Below, piece by piece: positions 1-5,686 of a stretch of DNA of 5,731 nucleotides. The notes below the pieces were generated by a model, which was given only the letters and a program-made list of their open reading frames with translations, had not been told where the DNA came from and ran no database searches. This DNA comes from an uncultured Oscillospiraceae bacterium (GTDB lineage Bacteria; Bacillota; Clostridia; Oscillospirales; Ruminococcaceae). The stretch spans positions 1-5,731 of the forward strand of contig CAJMEU010000167.1 of NCBI GenBank assembly GCA_905212515.1, read 5' to 3'. A program made the translations under genes and the position numbers. Position 1 is the stretch's first letter; every line of letters begins with the position of its first letter.

Positions 1-455
1 AGCAGTATCTGGACATGAACATGTGGCTGCCCGGCGACATTCTGCTGAAGGCGGACAAGATGTGCATGGCCCACAGCCTGGAGCTGCGGGTGCCCTTCCT
101 GGACAAGCAGGTGATGGCCTTCGCCGAGGGCATTCCCACAAATTTCCGCATCCGCGGCACGGACACGAAGATTGTGATGCGCCACGCGGCCAACAAAACC
201 CTGCCCGACGAATGGGCCAACCGGCCCAAAAAGGGCTTCCCGGTGCCCATCCGCTATTGGCTGCGGGAGCAGAAATACTACGATTTGGTAAAAGAATATT
301 TCACCAGCGACTACGCGGCGGTTTTCTTCGACCCCGCGGCGCTGATGAAGCTGCTGGACGACCATTTCCAGGGCAAAGCCATGAACCAAAGAAAAATCTG
401 GACAGTGTTCACCTTTCTCACTTGGTACAAACGGTTCTTCATCGATGAGAAATAA
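1..455 (+). CDS. asnB: Asparagine synthase (glutamine-hydrolysing), C-terminal part
   Basis: Partial gene: the reading frame is already open at position 3 (first full codon) and ends with TAA at 453-455, giving about 150 visible residues. The enzyme makes asparagine from aspartate, ATP and glutamine-derived ammonia in the cytosol. Only the end of the C-terminal ATP-pyrophosphatase (synthetase) domain is present; the N-terminal Ntn-type glutaminase domain and the SGGLDS-type ATP loop would lie upstream. The family is recognised from the block LPGDILLKADKMCMAHSLE followed by RVPFLD, and from RPKKGFPVPI, both typical of Firmicute AsnB proteins of roughly 600-630 residues. The protein ends FTFLTWYKRFFIDEK, a normal AsnB-type C-terminus. 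A degraded second copy of this same tail lies about 50 nt downstream. Family assignment is firm; asnB versus a close paralogue in an antibiotic or surface-sugar pathway cannot be settled without the N-terminal half. Confidence 0.93.
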   Translation, partial: QYLDMNMWLPGDILLKADKMCMAHSLELRVPFLDKQVMAFAEGIPTNFRIRGTDTKIVMRHAANKTLPDEWANRPKKGFPVPIRYWLREQKYYDLVKEYFTSDYAAVFFDPAALMKLLDDHFQGKAMNQRKIWTVFTFLTWYKRFFIDEK

Positions 456-466
456 GACATTCCCGC

Positions 467-485
467 GGGGCCTGCGTCAGGCCCC
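467..485 (+). terminator. GC-rich stem-loop after asnB (terminator-like)
   Basis: GGGGCCTG (467-474) and CAGGCCCC (478-485) form a perfect 8-bp stem with a CGT loop, 11 nt after the asnB stop. A second small stem, CCCC (489-492)/GGGG (497-500) with loop AACA, follows directly. There is no U-tract after either stem, so this is not a classical intrinsic terminator; it could attenuate readthrough or protect the asnB 3' end. Confidence 0.45.
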
Positions 486-503
486 ACACCCCAACAGGGG
501 GCT

Positions 504-553
504 GTGTTCACGGTTCTAATCTGGTACAGGCGGTTTTTATTGATGAAAAATAA
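504..553 (+). pseudogene. Relic of a second asnB 3' end (last 17 codons)
   Basis: This 50-nt stretch aligns with the final 51 nt of asnB (405-455) at about 40 of 51 positions by hand count, with one 1-nt deletion in the TTTTT run at 534-538. Read with that base restored it gives VFTVLIWYRRF-FIDEK-stop, against VFTFLTWYKRFFIDEK-stop in the intact gene. About half of the substitutions are synonymous (ACC/ACG, CTC/CTA, TTC/TTT, ATC/ATT, GAG/GAA) and the amino acid changes are mostly conservative. This is what is expected of a divergent paralogue that was once translated, not of a recent copy error. The similarity stops abruptly at about 504. The relic overlaps the start of the M50-like gene. Confidence 0.75.
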
Positions 554-1673
554 ACATAAGAGCTTTTCCCGCACTGTACTGCAAATGCTGGCCGGCGCGG
601 GGGTAGGGCTGGCGCTGGGCTTATGCATCGGCGCGTTTTTGTCCCAGGTCGATCCGGGCCGCCAGTTGCCGCTGTATCTTCGGCTGCTTTGCGCCGCGGC
701 ACTGCTGCTGTGGTGCGCTTTGTGGTATGTCCTCAGCGTGCCCATCCACGAGGGCGGGCACCTTATCTGCGGTTTGCTGACGGGTTATCGCTTTGTGTCC
801 TTCCGGGCGGGCCGTTTCATCTGCTACCGGCGCCAGGGCAAGCTGCGCATCGGCCGCTATCAAATCGCGGGAACTGGCGGCCAGTGCCTGCTGGGCCCGC
901 CGGGCGCCTCGCCGGACGCGCCCTTCCCGTATGTGTTGTACAACCTGGGCGGCGCGCTGGCCAATTTCGTCGTGGGCGGCTGCTTCCTTGCCTTGAGCTT
1001 TGCCTGCCCCCAGCCCGCCCGGCTGCTGCTGATGCTGGCGGGGGCGGTGAATATTGCCATGGGCGTGCCCAACCTGATCCCGATGAAAAGCATGACCACC
1101 GACGGCACCAATCTGCTGCTGGCCCGCCGCAGCGGGGAAGCCCGGCGTGCCTTATGGCTGACGCTGGCCGTGAACGAGCAGCTGACCGACGGGGTGCGCC
1201 CGCGGGACCTGCCGGCGGATTGGTTCCGCCTGGGCCCGCCCGCGCCGGAGGATGACCCGCTGGTAGCGGGCGTCAAATCCCTGGTGCCCATGCGTCTGGC
1301 GGACGAAGGCCGCCTGGACGAGGCCGCCGCGGCGTACCGCGCGCTGCTGGACGGCTGCCCCCGGCTGATCGAGGTGCAAAAGCAGGAGATCCGCTGCGAC
1401 TTATTGCTGCTGGAACTGCTGCGCGGGGATAAGGCGGCCGCCCGCGCGCTGGACACGCCCGAACTGCGGCGCTATCGGCGCCAGACTGCCGGTACCCCCG
1501 GCCGCCTGTGCCTGGACTGTGCCGTCGCTGCATTGCTGCACGGGGATGAGGCGGCAGCCAACACGGCCCGCGCCGCTTTTGAACGGGCCGCCGCCCGCCA
1601 CCCGCTGAGCGACGCCGCCCTTTACCGCGACCTGCTGGCCCGCGTGGGCCCGGCGGCCGCGCAAGCCCAATAA
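543..1673 (+). CDS. M50 (site-2 protease)-like membrane metalloprotease with TPR-like tail
   Basis: A protein of 376 residues, probably a polytopic membrane protein. The zinc-protease motif HEGGH (HExxH) is at residues 69-73 inside a hydrophobic stretch. A second motif typical of site-2 proteases, NLIP at 177-180 followed by DG at 187-188, would supply the third metal ligand. Between them lies YNLGGALANF (133-142), resembling the G-x-x-x-N element of the family. Hydrophobic segments are near residues 12-32, 43-83, 130-155 and 160-182. The remainder (about 235-370) is soluble, alanine- and arginine-rich and helical, with patterns like LADEGRLDEAAAAYRALL that suggest TPR-type repeats. I chose ATG 543 (AGGCGG at 528-533, 9-nt spacing) over GTG 504, because 504-542 is the asnB relic. 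It precedes metG by 43 nt and may be cotranscribed with it. Substrate unknown. Family confident; whether it is an active protease is inferred from motifs only. Confidence 0.82.
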   Translation: MKNKHKSFSRTVLQMLAGAGVGLALGLCIGAFLSQVDPGRQLPLYLRLLCAAALLLWCALWYVLSVPIHEGGHLICGLLTGYRFVSFRAGRFICYRRQGKLRIGRYQIAGTGGQCLLGPPGASPDAPFPYVLYNLGGALANFVVGGCFLALSFACPQPARLLLMLAGAVNIAMGVPNLIPMKSMTTDGTNLLLARRSGEARRALWLTLAVNEQLTDGVRPRDLPADWFRLGPPAPEDDPLVAGVKSLVPMRLADEGRLDEAAAAYRALLDGCPRLIEVQKQEIRCDLLLLELLRGDKAAARALDTPELRRYRRQTAGTPGRLCLDCAVAALLHGDEAAANTARAAFERAAARHPLSDAALYRDLLARVGPAAAQAQ

Positions 1674-1700
1674 GAACGTGGGTTTCATCTGCCCGCGACG

Positions 1701-1706
1701 AAAGGA
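1701..1706 (+). promoter_or_regulatory. Ribosome binding site of metG
   Basis: AAAGGA, 10 nt before ATG 1717. It decides the start: the same frame is open upstream to a GTG at 1678, but that codon has no purine-rich sequence before it, and MetRS proteins begin close to the K-x-F-Y-I-T-T-P-I-Y-Y motif. Confidence 0.7.
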
Positions 1707-1716
1707 ATCTGAACAT

Positions 1717-3699
1717 ATGGAAAAAAAGACCTTCTACATCACCACCCCGATCTACTACCCCAGCAATAAGCTGCACATCGGCAACAGCTACACCACCGTG
1801 GTGTGCGACGCCGTCGCCCGCTACAAGCGGCTGCAGGGGTACGATGTCATGTATCTGACCGGCACGGACGAGCACGGCCAGAAGATCCAGGACAAGGCCG
1901 CCGAGCAAGGCGTTACGCCCAAGGCATACGTGGATGAGATCGTGGCCGGCATCAAGGACCTGTGGAAGCTGATGGACATCAGCTACGACCGCTTCATCCG
2001 CACCACCGACGACTATCACATCGAGAGCTGCCAGAAAATTTTCACCCAGCTGTATGAACAGGGCGATATCTACAAGGGCGTGTACAAGGGCCATTATTGC
2101 AAGCCCTGCGAGAGCTTCTGGTCGGACAGCCAACTGGTGGACGGCAAGTGCCCGGACTGCGGCCGCGAGGTGTACGACGCCGAGGAGGAGGCCTATTTCT
2201 TCAAAACCAGCAAATACGCCGATCGGCTGCTGAAGCTGTACGAGGACGTGCCGGATTTCATCCAGCCCGAAAGCCGCAAAAACGAGATGATCGGCTTCAT
2301 CAACCAGGGCTTACAGGACACCTGCGTGTCCCGCACCACCGTGCCCTGGGGCATCCCCGTGCCCTTCGACGAAAAGCACACCATGTACGTGTGGGTGGAC
2401 GCGCTGTCGAACTACATCACCGCCCTGGGCTACGGCAACGATGCCTATCACGATTATGACAAATACTGGCCCGCGGATATCCACATGGTGGGCAAGGACA
2501 TCCTGCGGTTCCACACCATCTTGTGGCCCGCCATGCTGATGGCCCTGGGTCTGCCTTTGCCCCGGCGGGTGTTCGGCCACGGCTGGCTGCTGCTGGAAAA
2601 CGGCAAAATGTCGAAATCCAAGGGCAACGTGGTGGACCCGGTGGTGCTGTGCGGCCGCTACGGAACCGACGCCATCCGCTATTTCCTGCTGCGGGAGATC
2701 CCCTTCGGCCACGACGGTGTGTTCTCCAACGAGGCGCTGATCGCCCGCATCAACAGCGACCTGGCCAACGACCTGGGCAATCTTTTGTCCCGCACCGTGG
2801 CCATGGTGGAAAAATATTTCGGTGGCACCCTGCCCGGCCCCGAGGGCCGCGCGGCGGGTGCGTTTGACGACGAGCTGATCGCCGCCGTCACCGCCATGCC
2901 CGCCGCCGCCACCCGCTGCATGGACGATCTGCTGATCCCTCAGGCCCTGGCCGAGATCTTCAAGGGCATCCAGCGGGCCAACAAGTACATCGACGAGACG
3001 GCTCCCTGGGTGCTGGCCAAAGACGAGGCCAGCCGGCCCAGGCTGGCCGGCGTGCTGTACAATCTGTGTGAGGCCCTGCGCTACGCGGCCACGCTGCTGC
3101 AGCCCTTCATGCCCGGCACCGCGCCCAAAATGGCCGCCCAGCTGGGCCTGGACCCGGCCGGCATGACGTATGCCAGCCTGGACAGCTACGGCGTTTATGC
3201 CTCCTACACCGTGCACAAGGGCGAGGCGCTGTTCCCGCGCATCGATGCGGCCAAGGAATTGGAGGAACTGCACAAAGCTGAGGAAGCCGCCAAAGCGGCC
3301 GCTGCGGCCGAGGCTGCCAAGAAGGCCGCCGCCGAGGCAAAGGCCGCCGAGCCCATCGAGCACAGCCCGGAGATCGACTTCGACACCTTCTGCAAGGTGG
3401 AACTGCGCGTGGCCCGGGTGCTGACCTGTGAGCCCCTGCCCGAATCGAAAAAACTGCTGAAGATGACCCTGTTCGACGGCGAGCGCGAGCGAACCATCCT
3501 CTCCGGTATTGCCAAATGGTATAAGCCCGAGGATTTAATTGGCAGGAACGTGGGCATTGCGGCCAACCTGGCCCCCCGTCCCATGATGAAGGGCAAATAT
3601 GTCAGCGAGGGTATGGTGCTGGCCGCCGACACCGACGACGGCGGCGCGTCCGTGGTGTTCTTCCCCGACGACGTGAAGCCCGGCGCCGGCATCCACTGA
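1717..3699 (+). CDS. metG: Methionine--tRNA ligase (methionyl-tRNA synthetase)
   Basis: A cytosolic class I aminoacyl-tRNA synthetase of 660 residues that charges tRNA-Met, including initiator tRNA, using ATP; length fits the family (B. subtilis about 664). The N-terminus FYITTPIYYPSNKLHIGN carries the HIGH-type motif as HIGN (20-23), and KMSKS is intact at 297-301. A zinc knuckle is formed by C128-x2-C131 and C145-x2-C148, a single-knuckle arrangement. The helical anticodon-binding domain follows to about residue 505, with NKYIDETAPW. Residues about 509-551 are a low-complexity Ala/Lys/Glu linker. The end (about 553-660, from IDFDTFCKVELRVARV) is the dimerising OB-fold tRNA-binding domain of the EMAP-II/Trbp111 type, fused as usual for bacterial MetG. 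The upstream gap is 43 nt, too short for its own T-box leader, so expression probably comes from an upstream promoter. No broken motif seen. Confidence 0.98.
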   Translation: MEKKTFYITTPIYYPSNKLHIGNSYTTVVCDAVARYKRLQGYDVMYLTGTDEHGQKIQDKAAEQGVTPKAYVDEIVAGIKDLWKLMDISYDRFIRTTDDYHIESCQKIFTQLYEQGDIYKGVYKGHYCKPCESFWSDSQLVDGKCPDCGREVYDAEEEAYFFKTSKYADRLLKLYEDVPDFIQPESRKNEMIGFINQGLQDTCVSRTTVPWGIPVPFDEKHTMYVWVDALSNYITALGYGNDAYHDYDKYWPADIHMVGKDILRFHTILWPAMLMALGLPLPRRVFGHGWLLLENGKMSKSKGNVVDPVVLCGRYGTDAIRYFLLREIPFGHDGVFSNEALIARINSDLANDLGNLLSRTVAMVEKYFGGTLPGPEGRAAGAFDDELIAAVTAMPAAATRCMDDLLIPQALAEIFKGIQRANKYIDETAPWVLAKDEASRPRLAGVLYNLCEALRYAATLLQPFMPGTAPKMAAQLGLDPAGMTYASLDSYGVYASYTVHKGEALFPRIDAAKELEELHKAEEAAKAAAAAEAAKKAAAEAKAAEPIEHSPEIDFDTFCKVELRVARVLTCEPLPESKKLLKMTLFDGERERTILSGIAKWYKPEDLIGRNVGIAANLAPRPMMKGKYVSEGMVLAADTDDGGASVVFFPDDVKPGAGIH

Positions 3700-3725
3700 C
3701 CTACTTTCTTTGAAAAGAAAGTAGG
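3700..3725 (+). terminator. Stem-loop directly after metG stop (possible terminator/repeat module 1)
   Basis: CCTACTTTCTT (3700-3710) and AAGAAAGTAGG (3715-3725) form a perfect 11-bp stem with loop TGAA, starting on the first base after the metG TGA. It is followed by GGCAAAGAAACTTT rather than a T-run, so on this strand it is not a textbook intrinsic terminator. It may block 3' exonucleases or be part of a repeat element. Confidence 0.6.
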
Positions 3726-3780
3726 CAAAGAAACTTTCAATTGCGCTGTGCGCCCGCCGCTGGCAGGCCGGCGTACCTTC

Positions 3781-3811
3781 TGCCCGCTTTCTCACCCAGA
3801 GGAAGCGGGCA
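3781..3811 (+). terminator. Strong 13-bp stem-loop (module 2), terminator-like
   Basis: TGCCCGCTTTCTC (3781-3793) pairs with GAGGAAGCGGGCA (3799-3811) over 13 bp including one G-T pair, loop ACCCA. A short T-run (TTTT, 3819-3822) follows 7 nt later, further than a normal terminator, so termination efficiency would be uncertain. It is the most stable simple hairpin between metG and the CPBP gene. Confidence 0.5.
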
Positions 3812-3828
3812 GAGGAACTTTTGATCAT

Positions 3829-3860
3829 GCCGCGCGTCCGCCTCGGGGCGCCCGCGCGGC
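3829..3860 (+). promoter_or_regulatory. Compound GC hairpin just upstream of the CPBP ribosome binding site
   Basis: GCCGCGCG (3829-3836) pairs perfectly with CGCGCGGC (3853-3860); inside, CGCC (3839-3842) pairs with GGCG (3847-3850) around a TCGG loop, leaving a 2x2 internal loop. The structure ends 4 nt before the GGGAGG at 3865-3870. This close, a stable stem could either limit ribosome access or keep the site exposed; the direction of any effect cannot be read from sequence. Confidence 0.4.
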
Positions 3861-3864
3861 CGAT

Positions 3865-3870
3865 GGGAGG
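3865..3870 (+). promoter_or_regulatory. Ribosome binding site of the CPBP gene
   Basis: GGGAGG, 5 nt before ATG 3876. A strong match to the anti-Shine-Dalgarno sequence with a slightly short spacer; it fixes the start of the CPBP gene. Confidence 0.7.
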
Positions 3871-3875
3871 ACGCC

Positions 3876-4820
3876 ATGTTCAAAAATAAACGCGGTTTCG
3901 TGCGTGCGGGCTGGCACCTGGCCGGCGCCATGGGCGCGCTGTATGGGCTGATTTTTCTGCTGAATTTTCTCGCCTCTTTCGCGGCCATCGCCTGGCTGAC
4001 CGCCACCGGCGAGTACGACCCCGCCACCGGCGCCCTCACGGGGCGCGGCGCGCAGCTCAACGACATACTGTTTTATATGCTGATGTTTCTGCAGGAGGCG
4101 GCGATGATCGCCGTGCCGCTGCTGGCCTGGAATAAGCTGTGCAGGCAGCCGCTGGCCGCCATGGGCCTGCCCGGCCCCCGGGGCTGCGGCAGGGACTTCT
4201 GGACGGGCATCGGCCTGGCCTTTGCCAGCATCACGGCGGTGTTCGCGGGCATCGTGCTCACGGGCAGCGGCCAGGTGGCGTACAAAGGTTTTTCACCGGA
4301 CCTGCTGCTCTGGCTGGCGCTGTTCATCGCCGTGGGTTTTGCCGAGGAAATTTTGGGCCGCGGCTATGTGATGGCCATCCTGCGCCGCACCGGCAGCCTG
4401 GCGGCGGTGTATGTGGTCTCCGGCCTCATCTTCGCCCTGATGCACGGCGGCAACAACGGGTTCAGCCCGCTGGCGTTCGCCAACATTTTTTTGGTGGGCG
4501 TGCTGTTTGCGGATATGTATATCCAAACCGGCGCCATTTGGATGAGCATCGGCTATCACATCCTGTGGAACTACGCCCAAGGGTGCATTTACGGTTTCAG
4601 TGTCAGCGGCCTGGACACCCAGGGGATCTTGGTGACGGCCGCCGGCGAGGCCAACCTGCTGAACGGCGGCGCGTTCGGCCCCGAAGGCGGGCTGTTTGTG
4701 ACGCTGGTCATCGCGTTGGGCGCGGTGTTCGTGCGCTGGTACTGCCGCGGCCGCGGCCAGGCCCAAGGCTTCATCCGCCGCGATTATACCTTTACACAAG
4801 CCGCCGGCCGGCAGGAGTGA
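3876..4820 (+). CDS. CPBP family intramembrane glutamic/metalloprotease (CAAX/Abi type)
   Basis: An integral membrane protein of 314 residues. The three family motifs are present in order: EEILGR (E157, E158, R162), FALMH (F186 to H190) and HILWN (H228, N232), matching EExxxR, FxxxH and HxxxN. Hydrophobic helices are near residues 15-40, 63-87, 107-130, 141-157, 170-190, 197-216 and 273-292, with a positively charged N-terminus (MFKNKRGFVR). The family cuts within membranes (Rce1-type) or, in bacteria, often acts in bacteriocin maturation, self-immunity or uncharacterised envelope functions; nothing here identifies a peptide substrate or bacteriocin gene. All catalytic residues are intact, so activity is plausible. 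It sits between metG and tatD, which are adjacent in many Firmicutes, so it probably entered later. It ends 4 nt before tatD. Family very likely, role unknown. Confidence 0.93.
   Translation: MFKNKRGFVRAGWHLAGAMGALYGLIFLLNFLASFAAIAWLTATGEYDPATGALTGRGAQLNDILFYMLMFLQEAAMIAVPLLAWNKLCRQPLAAMGLPGPRGCGRDFWTGIGLAFASITAVFAGIVLTGSGQVAYKGFSPDLLLWLALFIAVGFAEEILGRGYVMAILRRTGSLAAVYVVSGLIFALMHGGNNGFSPLAFANIFLVGVLFADMYIQTGAIWMSIGYHILWNYAQGCIYGFSVSGLDTQGILVTAAGEANLLNGGAFGPEGGLFVTLVIALGAVFVRWYCRGRGQAQGFIRRDYTFTQAAGRQE
4813..4817 (+). promoter_or_regulatory. Ribosome binding site of tatD, overlapping the end of the CPBP gene
   Basis: AGGAG at 4813-4817 lies in the last codons of the CPBP gene, directly before its TGA (4818-4820), and 7 nt before ATG 4825. 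The arrangement implies translational coupling: ribosomes finishing the CPBP gene can restart on tatD. Confidence 0.75.
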
Positions 4821-4824
4821 CCCC

Positions 4825-5610
4825 ATGATCTTCGACACCCACGCCCATTACACGTCCCACCGCTTTGACGATCACCGCGCCGCCCTGCTGGACAGCCTGC
4901 CCGGCCAGGGCGTGTGCGCGGTGGTGGACTGCGGTACGGACTTTGCATCTTCTACAAAAAGTATAAAATTGGCCGAACAATACGAATGGTTGTATGCTGC
5001 GGCGGGCATCCATCCGGAGAGCCTCATCGAAGAGGACGCCTCCACCGCCATCCGTTTTGGCGGGGACTGGCGGGCCGAGCTGGACGCCATCGCCCCTTTG
5101 TACGCCCATCCCAAAGTGGTGGCCGTGGGCGAGGTGGGGCTGGACTACCACTGGCCCATCCCCAAAGAAGCCCAGCTGGCCCTGTTTGAGGCGGAATTGG
5201 AGGTGGCCCGGGCCCAGGGACTGCCGGTGCTGATCCACGACCGGGAGGCCCACGGGGATATGTACGCGCTTTTGAAAAAGCACCGGCCCCGGGGCGTGCT
5301 GCACTGTTATTCCGGCAGCGCGGACGACGCCGTATGGCTGACGGCCCAGGGCCTGTACCTGGGCTTCGGCGGCACGCTGACCTTTAAAAACGCCCGCAAG
5401 ACCGTGGAGGCTGCGGCCGTGTGCCCGCTGGACAAACTGCTGCTGGAGACAGACTGCCCTTACATGGCGCCGGAACCGTTCCGCGGCAAAGAGAACAACT
5501 CGGCCCTCATCCGCTATGTGGCGGAAAAGCTGGCCCAGATAAGGGCCCTGCCGGTAGAAGAGATTTTGCGCATCACCGAAGAAAACGCCCGGGCTTTGTT
5601 CGGGATATGA
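4825..5610 (+). CDS. tatD: TatD family metal-dependent hydrolase (DNase)
   Basis: A cytosolic TIM-barrel hydrolase of 261 residues, the usual TatD length (about 255-265). The metal-binding set is complete: DTHAH at the N-terminus (H6, H8), GEVGLDY with E103, LIHDREA with H138, VLHCYSG with H160, and LLETDCPYMAP with D210. The C-terminal signature PEPFRGKENNS is also normal. TatD enzymes have Mg-dependent 3'-5' exonuclease activity on single-stranded DNA and RNA and are linked to DNA repair and RNA quality control; in Firmicutes a homologue (YabD) is encoded next to metG. The start is supported by AGGAG with 7-nt spacing. Codons at about 4943-4995 are AT-richer than the rest, but the protein remains family-like there. 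The gene ends in ATGA, where the A of TGA closes an ATG in another frame. The name follows the family; which of several TatD paralogues it is cannot be told. Confidence 0.95.
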   Translation: MIFDTHAHYTSHRFDDHRAALLDSLPGQGVCAVVDCGTDFASSTKSIKLAEQYEWLYAAAGIHPESLIEEDASTAIRFGGDWRAELDAIAPLYAHPKVVAVGEVGLDYHWPIPKEAQLALFEAELEVARAQGLPVLIHDREAHGDMYALLKKHRPRGVLHCYSGSADDAVWLTAQGLYLGFGGTLTFKNARKTVEAAAVCPLDKLLLETDCPYMAPEPFRGKENNSALIRYVAEKLAQIRALPVEEILRITEENARALFGI

Positions 5611-5686
5611 CTAAACCACACCATGCATACGAGAAGCCCCGCAATACCAAAGGCATCCCGGGCATTTTAAAAATAAAATTCGCCCC

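Larger units (their letters stand above)
3700..3870 (+). repeat. Candidate interspersed repeat built of three stem-loops
   Basis: The whole metG-CPBP intergenic region consists of an 11-bp hairpin (3700-3725), a 13-bp hairpin (3781-3811) and a compound GC hairpin (3829-3860), with a smaller CGCCG/CGGCG pairing possible in between. Hairpins 1 and 2 are both followed by nearly the same 14 nt: GGCAAAGAAACTTT (3724-3737) and GGCAGAGGAACTTT (3808-3821), 12 of 14 identical. The block ends at the CPBP ribosome binding site. Its dense symmetry and sharp edges suggest a mobile or interspersed intergenic element, as found in several Oscillospirales genomes from my memory of such sequences; only one copy is in the window, so repetition itself is inferred. 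Confidence 0.45.

Noticed and set aside
504..542. GTG 504 as start of the M50-like protein
   Set aside because: The extra 13 residues are the frameshifted asnB tail (FTVLIWYRRF), and the nearest purine run (AGGGGG, 496-501) is only 2 nt from the GTG.
1678..1716. GTG 1678 as start of metG
   Set aside because: No ribosome binding site before it, 13 non-family residues would be added, and ATG 1717 has AAAGGA at good spacing and the expected MetRS N-terminus.
1674..1716. T-box riboswitch ahead of metG
   Set aside because: The gap is only 43 nt and shows neither the conserved T-box sequence nor a terminator/antiterminator pair.
1273..2133. 286-codon open frame on the minus strand across the M50-like gene and metG
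   Set aside because: It is antisense to two well-supported genes and arises from the lack of stops in GC-rich codons read backwards; the translation is compositionally biased and resembles no family.
2311..3363. 350-codon open frame on the minus strand inside metG
   Set aside because: Antisense to conserved metG catalytic motifs; Gly/His/Gln/Val-rich translation typical of mirrored GC-rich codons; no ribosome binding site or family motif.
3748..3951. 67-codon open frame on the + strand between metG and the CPBP gene
   Set aside because: It begins with GTG without a ribosome binding site, runs through stem-loops and into the CPBP gene in another frame; the structured DNA explains it better than a protein.
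4139..4828. 229-codon + strand frame overlapping the CPBP gene
   Set aside because: It is in another frame of a gene with intact protease motifs and is Arg/Pro/Gly/His-rich, the usual shadow of GC-rich coding sequence.
5661..5686. Terminator for tatD around the AT-rich stretch
   Set aside because: Only a 4-bp GGGC/GCCC stem with an unequal internal loop and a TTTT/AAAA stem; too weak and without a T-run after it.
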